Of a DNA stretch of 32,121 bases, positions 7,449 to 14,250 are shown piece by piece; the first letter of the stretch is position 1, and each line of letters begins with the position of its first letter. The stretch comes from UBA5499 sp002426275 (GTDB lineage Bacteria > Bacillota > DTU084), in the NCBI GenBank assembly GCA_937888735.1, contig CALASN010000128.1, positions 1 through 32,121 of the forward strand. Reading direction: 5' to 3'. The translations under genes and the position numbers were made by a program. The notes under the pieces were generated by a model. That model had not been told where the DNA came from. It saw only the letters and a list, made by a program, of their open reading frames with translations, and did no database searches.

Positions 7449-9935
7449 TCATTCCCCTCCCTGGACCGCTAGCTTCGGTTGTGAAGGCTTGAACCGTTTC
7501 AGGCGCAAAGCGTTGCTCACAACCGACACGGAGCTGAACGCCATGGCCGCGGCCGCGAAGATGGGGTTCAAGAGCGGGCCGCCAAACAGGTGGAGCAAGC
7601 CTGCGGCAATAGGTATTCCGGCCACATTGTAGGCAAAAGCCCAAAACAAATTTTGCTTGATATTGCGGATGGTGCTCTTGCTCAGCTGGATCGCTGTGAC
7701 AACGTCCAACAGATCGCTGTGCATCAGCACAATATCCGCTGATTCCATGGCCACATCCGTGCCGGAGCCGATGGCAAGGCCGATGTCCGCCTGGACCAGG
7801 GCCGGAGCGTCGTTGATTCCGTCGCCTACCATGGCGACTTTTTTCCCTTCCGCCTGCAGCTGTCTGACCCGGCTCGACTTATCCTGAGGGAGAACCTCTG
7901 CTATGGCCCTGTCAATTCCCACCTGCCCGGCAATGGCCTGGGCGGTCTTGCTGTTATCGCCCGTAATCATCACAACCTCGAGTCCCATGGCTTTAAGCTG
8001 TCCGATGGCTTGGGCGCTGTTCGCCTTCACAACGTCCGCCACCGCGATGATGCCGGCTATTTGTCCGCTACGGGCGATATACATGGGAGTTTTGCCTTCA
8101 TCGGCTAATCGATCGGACTCTTCCTCAAAACCCTCGAGTGAGATCTTTCTCTCTTCCATCAGCTTTCTATTGCCGATCAGGATGGGGATACCGTCTATGG
8201 CCACCTCGATTCCATAGCCGGGGATAGCATTGAATTGTCCCGCTTGAAGAAGCGCCAGCCGCTCGCTTTCCGCGCACCTGACAATGGCCTCTCCCAAGGG
8301 ATGCTCGGAACCTTTCTCGGCAGAGGCCGCAAACTGGAGCAGCTGTTCTCTGGAGAGGCCGGAGGCGGGAACGATCTCCGTCACTTCGGGCTTGCCCGCC
8401 GTGATGGTGCCGGTTTTATCGAGAACGACGGTATCGATCTTATGGGCGATCTCCAGCGCTTCGCCGTTTTTAATCAAAATTCCGTATTCCGCGCCTTTCC
8501 CGGTTCCCACCATGATGGCTGTGGGAGTGGCAAGCCCCAGGGAGCAGGGGCAGGCGATCACCAGCACGGAAATGAAAATGGTCAAAGCAAAGGCCAAACT
8601 CTCCCCTGCCAGAAGCCAGCCTGCAAAGGCCAGGAGCGCGATCAGGCAGACGGCCGGGACAAAATAACCGGAGACCACGTCGGCCAGCTGCGCGATGGGA
8701 GCCTTGGACCCCTGGGCATCCTCCACCAGCTTGATGATCTGCGCCAAGGCTGTGTCGCCGCCCACGTGGGTGGCGCGAAAGCGGATCGACCCGTTGGTAT
8801 TGATGGTGGCCGCATAAACGTCATCGCCGATTTTTTTATCTACGGGCATGCTCTCTCCGGAGAGCATGGACTCGTCGATGGCAGTGTGCCCTTCCAGGAC
8901 GACGCCGTCAACGGGGATCTTCTCGCCAGGCCGCACTAAAATCACATTGCCGCTCTCCACTTCCTCAATGGGAGTTTCGATTTCTTTTCCGTCCCTGAGC
9001 ACAATGGCGGTCTTCGGGGCGAGATCCATCAGCTTTTTAATCGCCTCAAAAGTCTTGCCTTTGGACACTGCCTCCAGGGTTTTCCCCAACAAGATCAAAA
9101 CGATGATCACGCCGGCGGTTTCAAAGTATAACCCTTCCACGGCGCCAAAGTCGCCGGCAATGATCCGGTAGGTGGAATAAAGGCTGAAGGTAATGGCTGC
9201 CCCGGTGCCGATGGCAATCAGGGAATCCATATTGGGGCTGCGCCGGAGCAAAGCTTTGAAGCCGACCGTATAGAACTGACGCCCGGCGATCACCACGGGA
9301 ATTGTCAGCATGATCTGCACTAGGGCATAGACCAGCGGATAAGACATGGGATCCAGAAAGCCGGGGATGGGAAAAGGCAACCACGACACCATAGACCCCA
9401 TGGCCAGATAGAGCAACGGGATGCCAAAGATGGCGGCAAGGATGAATCTGGTCTTGAGGCTCTGGATCTCTTGTTCCCTGCGAAGTTTATTTTCGTCTTG
9501 ATTCTGGACGCTGACGGCTTGATAGCCCGCGTTTTCAATGGCCAGCCGAATCTGGGAGAGCTTGACTGTTTGCGGCTCATAGCTGACCGCCGCTTTTTCC
9601 GTGGCCAAGTTGACAGTGACGGAAATTACGCCAGCTAATTCGCCGATTGCTTTTTCCACTCTTCGCGCGCAGGCAGCGCAGCTCATGCCGCCGATGGGAA
9701 TCGTGACCTTGTTTGCGGCTGCTTTTTCCACAATGCCGTAGCCTGCTTTTTCAACCGCCTCCTTGATTTGGGACGAAGAAGTCAGTTGGCTGTCATAGTC
9801 TACGGCCAGCTTTTCCGTGGCCAAGTTGACGGAGGCGGCGGACACCCCGGCAAGCTTGCCTACGGCTGTTTCCACCCTCCGCGCGCAAGCTGCGCAGCTC
9901 ATGCCGCTTATCTGCATGGTTTCCTTGATAGTCAA
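7449..9935 (-). CDS. copA: Copper-translocating P1B-type ATPase with two N-terminal metal-binding domains
   Basis: ATP-driven exporter of Cu(I) from the cytosol. The 828-residue protein has two N-terminal heavy-metal-associated domains, each with GMSCAACARRVE (Cys14/17 and Cys86/89), then membrane helices. The transport-site motif ACPCSLG (CPC at 462-464), phosphorylation motif DKTGT (506-510), SEHP, TGDN and GDGINDAP are all present. CPC with two CxxC HMA domains points to the Cu(I)/Ag(I) subgroup rather than Zn/Cd. The likely start is TTG at 9935 behind GAGGCG; ATG at 9917 is an alternative that keeps the first HMA. It sits between a DUF2318 gene and an unknown membrane-anchored gene, downstream of a CsoR-type repressor gene. 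Confidence 0.95.
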   Translation of the reverse strand: MTIKETMQISGMSCAACARRVETAVGKLAGVSAASVNLATEKLAVDYDSQLTSSSQIKEAVEKAGYGIVEKAAANKVTIPIGGMSCAACARRVEKAIGELAGVISVTVNLATEKAAVSYEPQTVKLSQIRLAIENAGYQAVSVQNQDENKLRREQEIQSLKTRFILAAIFGIPLLYLAMGSMVSWLPFPIPGFLDPMSYPLVYALVQIMLTIPVVIAGRQFYTVGFKALLRRSPNMDSLIAIGTGAAITFSLYSTYRIIAGDFGAVEGLYFETAGVIIVLILLGKTLEAVSKGKTFEAIKKLMDLAPKTAIVLRDGKEIETPIEEVESGNVILVRPGEKIPVDGVVLEGHTAIDESMLSGESMPVDKKIGDDVYAATINTNGSIRFRATHVGGDTALAQIIKLVEDAQGSKAPIAQLADVVSGYFVPAVCLIALLAFAGWLLAGESLAFALTIFISVLVIACPCSLGLATPTAIMVGTGKGAEYGILIKNGEALEIAHKIDTVVLDKTGTITAGKPEVTEIVPASGLSREQLLQFAASAEKGSEHPLGEAIVRCAESERLALLQAGQFNAIPGYGIEVAIDGIPILIGNRKLMEERKISLEGFEEESDRLADEGKTPMYIARSGQIAGIIAVADVVKANSAQAIGQLKAMGLEVVMITGDNSKTAQAIAGQVGIDRAIAEVLPQDKSSRVRQLQAEGKKVAMVGDGINDAPALVQADIGLAIGSGTDVAMESADIVLMHSDLLDVVTAIQLSKSTIRNIKQNLFWAFAYNVAGIPIAAGLLHLFGGPLLNPIFAAAAMAFSSVSVVSNALRLKRFKPSQPKLAVQGGE

Positions 9936-9959
9936 AGGTATCGCCTCGCTTTTCTGAAG

Positions 9960-10634
9960 TTAAATCTTCCAGTTGGCAAAGATCTCTGTGGCTTCGGCCA
10001 AGAAATCTTTGGAGATTATAATGGCACTGTCGGTCACTGTTTTCTCTTGCGCGGTGATGGGCACCGGATTACAGCCTCCTTTGCTCAGCTCGACTTCCTC
10101 CATCCCGAAGCGATTGCCGCAGTTTTGGCACACCAGCTGATCGCCCTCCTGCTTATAATAACCCCTGCCTGAGTCGTAGCAGATCTGGCAGGTGTTAAAA
10201 GCCGTGCGGATGGTTCCGTCCGGCGCTTTGACCGCTATAACTTCCAAGTCTGTTCCGTCTACTTTCACAGGATAAAAAGATGCCTTGGCCGAGATCCCGC
10301 CCAGCGGAATCACTAGCTCTCCCTTTTCCGCAGCCGGTGCCTTGGCGCTGGCTGCTACTTTTTTGGCTGCGGGCTTGGCTGCAGCGGCGGCAGGCTCGGG
10401 TTCCTCAGGCGCTGCGGCTGGGGGTTCCTCAGCGGGGGCAGTATCCGCCGGAGAAGCGGCAGCCTCGTCGCTTACGGCGTCCTCTGCCCTGACGACTGTT
10501 TTCTCAACCGCCGCATCGGGTTGCCTGTCAAATGCCGCCAGAGCGATGAGCGCAACGGCAAGGACTGCCGCTGTTCCAAGCAGCAGTTGCAACCGTTTAG
10601 GAGAATTTCCTCGTTTAACTGTTTTTTTGGACAT
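9960..10634 (-). CDS. DUF2318-type protein with N-terminal membrane anchor and Ala/Pro/Glu-rich linker
   Basis: The C-terminal half (about 105-224) matches the DUF2318 family, often described as Fe-S-containing membrane proteins: NTCQICYDSGRGYY (Cys149, Cys152), then CQNCGNRF (Cys169, Cys172), then GGCNP (Cys188). The two CxxC pairs can bind a metal ion or cluster. The N-terminus has one transmembrane segment (about 15-35), followed by a linker from about 37 to 104 made almost only of Ala, Pro, Glu and Lys, which could span the cell wall. ATG at 10634 has AGGAAGGGG upstream. Placement between csoR and copA suggests a role in extracytoplasmic copper handling or reduction; the biochemical activity is not established. 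Confidence 0.85.
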   Translation of the reverse strand: MSKKTVKRGNSPKRLQLLLGTAAVLAVALIALAAFDRQPDAAVEKTVVRAEDAVSDEAAASPADTAPAEEPPAAAPEEPEPAAAAAKPAAKKVAASAKAPAAEKGELVIPLGGISAKASFYPVKVDGTDLEVIAVKAPDGTIRTAFNTCQICYDSGRGYYKQEGDQLVCQNCGNRFGMEEVELSKGGCNPVPITAQEKTVTDSAIIISKDFLAEATEIFANWKI

Positions 10635-10665
10635 TCCGTTGTCCCCTTCCTGTCTTTTTTATCCC

Positions 10666-10690
10666 GGCAGCTCCGCAAAAAGCGGCTGCC
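10666..10690 (-). other. Stem-loop between csoR and the DUF2318 gene
   Basis: On the minus strand GGCAGCCGC and GCGGAGCTGCC pair around a TTTTT loop with a two-base bulge. It lies just after the csoR stop and is not followed by a T-run, so it looks like an RNA processing or stabilising hairpin rather than a terminator. Confidence 0.4.
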
Positions 10691-10693
10691 TAT

Positions 10694-11014
10694 TTACAGT
10701 AATTTGCCGACGGTAACTAACAGCTCGTCCACAACCTCATCCTCACCTCTGCGTATTTTTTCTACCAGACAGCGCCGGATGTGGTTCTCCAGCACCAGCT
10801 TGCTGACGGATCTGAGAGCTGCGCGCGCCGCAGCAAGCTGATTGATGACATCATCGCAATAAGCGTCGCGTTCAATCATCCCCTTGATCCCGCGGATCTG
10901 TCCTTCAACGCAGTTTAACCTTTTGTTTAGCGCCAGGCGCAGCTTTTTTTCACGCACCGTGGTTCTTTCCAGACAGCAAGCTTCAGCGCAGCCTTCGCTT
11001 TGCACGTGAGTCAC
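10694..11014 (-). CDS. csoR: CsoR-family copper-sensing repressor
   Basis: Small all-helical metal-sensing repressor. The 106-residue protein has the family core RLNCVEGQIRGIKGMIE and the Cu(I)-ligand set Cys53, His78 and Cys82 (DAYCDD, ENHIRRC). The spacing of 25 and 4 residues is identical to Cys36/His61/Cys65 of Mycobacterium tuberculosis CsoR, which separates it from the RcnR (Ni/Co) and FrmR (formaldehyde) types. An N-terminal extension adds three cysteines (Cys9, 13, 14) of unknown role. The start is GTG at 11014 behind GGAGGAG. It is followed by the DUF2318 gene and copA, and a CsoR-operator-like inverted repeat lies 32 bp before it, so autoregulation relieved by Cu(I) is expected. Confidence 0.93.
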   Translation of the reverse strand: MTHVQSEGCAEACCLERTTVREKKLRLALNKRLNCVEGQIRGIKGMIERDAYCDDVINQLAAARAALRSVSKLVLENHIRRCLVEKIRRGEDEVVDELLVTVGKLL

Positions 11015-11045
11015 GCAATCTCCTCCTTCGAACCGTCATTTGACC

Positions 11046-11062
11046 GCACCCCCCTGGGGTGC
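11046..11062 (-). promoter_or_regulatory. CsoR-type operator
   Basis: A perfect inverted repeat GCACCCC-AGG-GGGGTGC, read on the minus strand, lies 32 bp before the csoR start. Known CsoR operators are G/C tracts of the TACCCC...GGGGTA kind, and this fits that architecture. A convincing -10/-35 pair was not found around it. Confidence 0.75.
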
Positions 11063-11110
11063 CTGCCGGGCATGAGACGCCGCTTGGGCTCAAGCCCGCT
11101 TCCCCGGAAG

Positions 11111-12472
11111 TCAGTCCGCAGCCTGGGAATCGCTGGCAGGGGCAGGCTCTAACCGGCTTAAATCATCCACCACGGTGATGCTGCTGCGGATCATCCCCAT
11201 CCAGCAGCTGTAGATGACAGTCCCGCTTTCCAGCGGGGTGAACTTAATGATATTTTCTCCCGGCTTCAGCTTTTGCTCAAGTTTATATTTTGGGATGATG
11301 ATCCGGTTATTGCAGCCGTTGATGGTTCTCGGACCTGCCTGGATGATTAGTTTAACCGGAATGCCTTTCTGGACGACCATCGGCTCGTACCTTCCCGGCG
11401 CCAAAGCTATGGTGACAGTCTGAACGTCGTCTTCGATCACCGCCACCTTGCCGCTGGGGAGCTTGGAGACGCTTGGCCCCAAGGAAAGGCCGGCTAAGCT
11501 CATCCCGCTGCTGAAGATCGAAACGCCGAAAATCACCACTAAAACAGCGCTGGCTGTCATCATTTTACCGGTAAATTTTTTGTTCAAAAAGGAGCTGAGC
11601 GTTCCGAGCCCAAACATCAGCGGCACAGTGCCCAAACCGAAAGACAGCATTGAAAGCGCGCCTGCAAATAAGCTCCCGGTGGCAAGAGCATATAGCTGCA
11701 TGGCCTGCAACGGTCCGCAGGGCATCAGGCCATTGAGCAGTCCCACATAAAGCGGGCTTTTATTTGTTCCCTGGATTTTGCCGGCGAGTTTCTCCGGCAT
11801 TCTGGGGGCGACTCTGCGGAGCCAGGGAAAGATTCCCAGCATATTCAGTCCCATGATCACCATGAATACCCCTGCCGCCAGCTGAACTAACCCTTTGGCG
11901 GCTCCGGAAAAACTGACGACCGAGCCCAAAGCGCCCACCAGCCCGCCCACGATTGTGTAGGCCGTGACCCTGCCCGCGTTATACAACAGACTTGGCCTTA
12001 GGACTGAAAACCTGCCACCAGTCAGCCCCGGCCGGACGCATTGCGAAAGATGAATTCCTCCGCACATGGCCACACAATGAACGGAAGTGAGCAGCCCGAT
12101 CATGAATAACATGCCATAGCCCATTCCGGCTTCAGCTTCAGGGAATACGTTAAAAAAATTAAGCCTCTCGAAACGGCTGAGCACCATATAAAAGGCAAAA
12201 ATGATCAGACAGACGCCCAGAAGCTTAGTATAGTTTGTGTCCCCAGCAAGCTCTGTTTTGTTCACTCTATAGTCCAGGCGCTCGATTAACCTCTCGATTC
12301 TCTCAAGCCCAATCGCGTTTTCATCGAAGGTTACCGTCGCCGTCCCCGCCGCGTAGCTCACTTTCGCGCTGGCGATTCCGGGCGTCTTGCGGAGTTCACG
12401 CTGGATTCTGTCGGCACAGCTGACGCATGTCATCCCCTCAATTCGTAGGGTCTCCGTCCGAACGCTGGGCAA
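11111..12472 (-). CDS. HMA - TauE/SafE-type membrane - cupredoxin fusion protein
   Basis: A three-part protein of about 453 residues. Part one is a cytosolic heavy-metal-associated domain with IEGMTCVSCADRIQ and the expected pattern to about residue 70. Part two is a polytopic domain of the TauE/SafE-like (COG2836) group, with the family signature SVHCVAMCGGI. Part three is a C-terminal cupredoxin-like domain with NGCNN and the Cu-site-like CWMGM (Cys-x-x-x-Met). The arrangement suggests copper passing from a cytosolic carrier through the membrane to an outside acceptor; this is inference. I place the start at TTG 12472, five bases after AAGG of a GGGGGAAGG site, in preference to TTG 12493, which lies upstream of that site. 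It is the first gene of the cluster, ahead of csoR. Confidence 0.88.
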   Translation of the reverse strand: MPSVRTETLRIEGMTCVSCADRIQRELRKTPGIASAKVSYAAGTATVTFDENAIGLERIERLIERLDYRVNKTELAGDTNYTKLLGVCLIIFAFYMVLSRFERLNFFNVFPEAEAGMGYGMLFMIGLLTSVHCVAMCGGIHLSQCVRPGLTGGRFSVLRPSLLYNAGRVTAYTIVGGLVGALGSVVSFSGAAKGLVQLAAGVFMVIMGLNMLGIFPWLRRVAPRMPEKLAGKIQGTNKSPLYVGLLNGLMPCGPLQAMQLYALATGSLFAGALSMLSFGLGTVPLMFGLGTLSSFLNKKFTGKMMTASAVLVVIFGVSIFSSGMSLAGLSLGPSVSKLPSGKVAVIEDDVQTVTIALAPGRYEPMVVQKGIPVKLIIQAGPRTINGCNNRIIIPKYKLEQKLKPGENIIKFTPLESGTVIYSCWMGMIRSSITVVDDLSRLEPAPASDSQAAD

Positions 12473-12531
12473 GATGACCTTCCCCCTTTGCAAGCATTTC
12501 CCAACCTGCTTCTTCGCTCTTGGTTTAACTT

Positions 12532-12561
12532 ATCATAAATTTATGTAGATTTTATGTAGAT
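12532..12561 (-). promoter_or_regulatory. Promoter with perfect 11-bp tandem repeat before the HMA-SafE-cupredoxin gene
   Basis: TTTATGTAGAT occurs twice back to back on the plus strand at 12540-12550 and 12551-12561. On the minus strand a -10 TATGAT (12537-12532) stands 17 bp from a poor -35 TCTACA (12560-12555), which lies inside the repeat. A weak -35 covered by direct repeats with 11-bp period is typical of promoters activated by OmpR/PhoB-type regulators; one is encoded at 5950-6648. Confidence 0.65.
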
Positions 12562-12927
12562 TAGGCGTGGAAAGGCAAAATAAACTCACAGCGACCGCGT
12601 CTGTCAAAATCTTGAAGCGGCTTTCTTTTAGAAAGCTGAAAAGCTCCCCCCCAAAAGTGCATAATCTCATTATCCTCGCAGAGATTGGCCTGCCTGAAGA
12701 ACAAAAAACAGCTTCTTACGGCTGCAATGAAATCAGTCGTAATAGTTTCTATCTGCGCTTCTGTTTTGAGCATGCTAATATCTGCCGGTTTTTATCAATA
12801 ATCTCTCGAAATTTGCAGGAGGAGCGGCTTTTAATATTCTCATGCGCTCACTAGGATATCTACTTTCAAGCTGGTACGGCATCAAAACGGAAAGAAAAGA
12901 GATTAACTCCAAAGACAATCAGGAAAC

Positions 12928-13068
12928 GAGTGGGCGGGACTGACCTGCGCCGGGGCTATTCATAACATAGTCACAAACAAAAAAGGAACAACGGATGAAG
13001 CACATTATTATATCTCAACCCGCCAACTGACGGCAGCAGATTTAATGAAGCACACACGGTTGGAATGA
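12928..13068 (+). pseudogene. ISAs1-family transposase relic
   Basis: A plus-strand frame reads EWAGLTCAGAIHNIV, then KGTTDEAHYYIST, then LTAADLMKHTR before a stop. This matches the conserved W.GL...G.........T.E..YYIS...........R.HW region of ISAs1-family (H-repeat-type) transposases. Just upstream, in another frame, KDNQET (12911-12928) resembles the family's ALK.NQ motif, which normally lies tens of residues earlier, so sequence has been lost between them. No start codon, catalytic C-terminal part or clear terminal inverted repeats were found. It is a dead fragment of an old insertion. Confidence 0.7.
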
Positions 13069-13251
13069 TCTGTAAAAACGATGCGTTGGCTACCGGACTG
13101 CCATTAAAAGAAAACTGTTGCGCCCAGAAAGAGAAAACAACCCAACCGTCTCAAATTCACATATTATGCCGATTGCTTACCTGAATCGGCTAAAATGCCG
13201 CCCATTTTAATGACAAAGGAAAATTGATTGCCCTGGTGTTCAGCCAAAATA

Positions 13252-13280
13252 TTGACAGTTCACGTCCTTTATCCCATAAT
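13252..13280 (+). promoter_or_regulatory. Promoter of the ZIP transporter gene
   Basis: A perfect -35 TTGACA (13252-13257), a 17-bp spacer and a -10 CATAAT (13275-13280) lie about 130 bases before the start codon. No recognised Zur, Fur or MntR box was seen next to it. Confidence 0.65.
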
Positions 13281-13407
13281 ATCTATACAGCTGGAAATTG
13301 ACGAGCAATTAAAGTAATCATCCCAAAATTCGTATAAAATATCGAAAAGAACACCGCCATAAGAGGTGACGCCGCTGCGCGTTAAAATAATCTGAAGAGG
13401 TGAATTT

Positions 13408-14184
13408 ATGTTGAACCAACAATCATTATACGCGCTTCTGCTTTCGCTGGGCGCAGGCTTAGCCACTCTCCTGGGCATGTTGATCGTCTTCATAGTCAAA
13501 GGCAAAAGCGAAAAAATCATTACCCTGGCTTTAGCTTTTGCAGCCGGGGTCATGATCAGCATTTCTTTTACGGATCTGTGGCCCGAAGCGCAAAAGCACC
13601 TAGCCCTGGGGCTGGGCGAAAAATGGGGCATCCTTGCTTCGGTGTTTTCCATGGCGCTGGGCATCCTGGTGGCCGCGGCTTTGGATCACTTCGTTCCCCA
13701 CGGGGAATTTGATCCTCAAAACGAAACAAGACCGCACCAGAATCTTTTCCGAGTAGGCTTCGTTTCCACATTGGCCATGGCCCTCCATAATTTCCCGGAG
13801 GGGATCGCCACCTTCATGGCCGGCTACAATGATTTATCCTTGGGCATTTCCATCGCCCTGGCGATTGCGCTGCACAATATTCCGGAGGGAATCTCCGTTG
13901 CCATGCCCATCTTCTACGCTACGGGCAGCAAAAAACAAGCTTTTATCTATACTTTTTGGTCCGGAATCACAGAGCCCATAGGCGCGCTGCTCGCTTTCCT
14001 AGCGCTGCGGGCCTACATCAACGACATCGTTCTGGGCGCCAGCTTTGCCCTGGTGGCTGGAATCATGCTCTACATCAGCCTGGAAGAGCTGTTGCCTTCT
14101 TCGCGGCAATACGGACATCAGCGCCTGGCGCTCAGCGCAACCTTCCTGGGCATCTGTATCATGCCGCTGAGTTACCTTTTTTAA
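13408..14184 (+). CDS. zupT: ZIP-family divalent metal (zinc) transporter
   Basis: Integral membrane importer of Zn(II) and possibly other divalent metals. The 258-residue protein has about eight hydrophobic segments and the two signature metal-site motifs HNFPEG (His127-Gly132) and HNIPEG (His156-Gly161), in the helices that form the binuclear site of the family. A short polar loop rich in Asn, His and acidic residues (about 93-112) lies between helices 3 and 4, as usual. ATG at 13408 is preceded by AAGAGGTG. It is transcribed alone, opposite to its neighbours, from its own promoter. ZupT is the closest match by length and motifs; substrate range is inferred from family. Confidence 0.93.
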   Translation: MLNQQSLYALLLSLGAGLATLLGMLIVFIVKGKSEKIITLALAFAAGVMISISFTDLWPEAQKHLALGLGEKWGILASVFSMALGILVAAALDHFVPHGEFDPQNETRPHQNLFRVGFVSTLAMALHNFPEGIATFMAGYNDLSLGISIALAIALHNIPEGISVAMPIFYATGSKKQAFIYTFWSGITEPIGALLAFLALRAYINDIVLGASFALVAGIMLYISLEELLPSSRQYGHQRLALSATFLGICIMPLSYLF

Positions 14185-14225
14185 AAACAAAGCCGAAGCA
14201 AGCCTCAATGGCGCCTGCTCCGGCT
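14181..14225 (-). terminator. Rho-independent terminator for the rhamnose-isomerase-like gene
   Basis: Between two convergent genes, AGCCG (14191) and CGGCT (14221) close an imperfect stem with further AGCA/TGCT pairing. On the minus strand the stem is followed by TTTGTTTTT, a good U-run; on the plus strand the T content is weaker, so it serves mainly the minus-strand gene. Confidence 0.65.
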
Positions 14226-14250
14226 CTCCGTTCATTTTGGACGCCCGTGA

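Larger units (their letters stand above)
12562..13407. other. Gene-poor stretch between the copper-type cluster and the ZIP transporter gene
   Basis: No intact gene recognised. It holds an ISAs1-family transposase relic (12928-13068), a perfect 7-bp stem GCCGATT/AATCGGC at 13168-13190, the ZIP-gene promoter (13252-13280) and its roughly 120-base leader, which includes a short AATTG-ACGAG-CAATT inverted repeat near 13300. Short open frames at 12561-12854 on both strands resemble nothing known and lack good ribosome-binding sites. Confidence 0.55.

Noticed and set aside
8235..8939. 234-codon open frame on the plus strand inside copA
   Set aside because: It is antisense to a highly conserved P-type ATPase; the translation is Gly/Asp/His-rich with no known domain, as expected of a shadow of a GC-rich coding strand.
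12561..12854. Overlapping 70- and 95-codon ORFs on opposite strands
   Set aside because: Neither resembles a known protein and neither has a good start site; the minus ORF runs through the promoter repeat region's edge.
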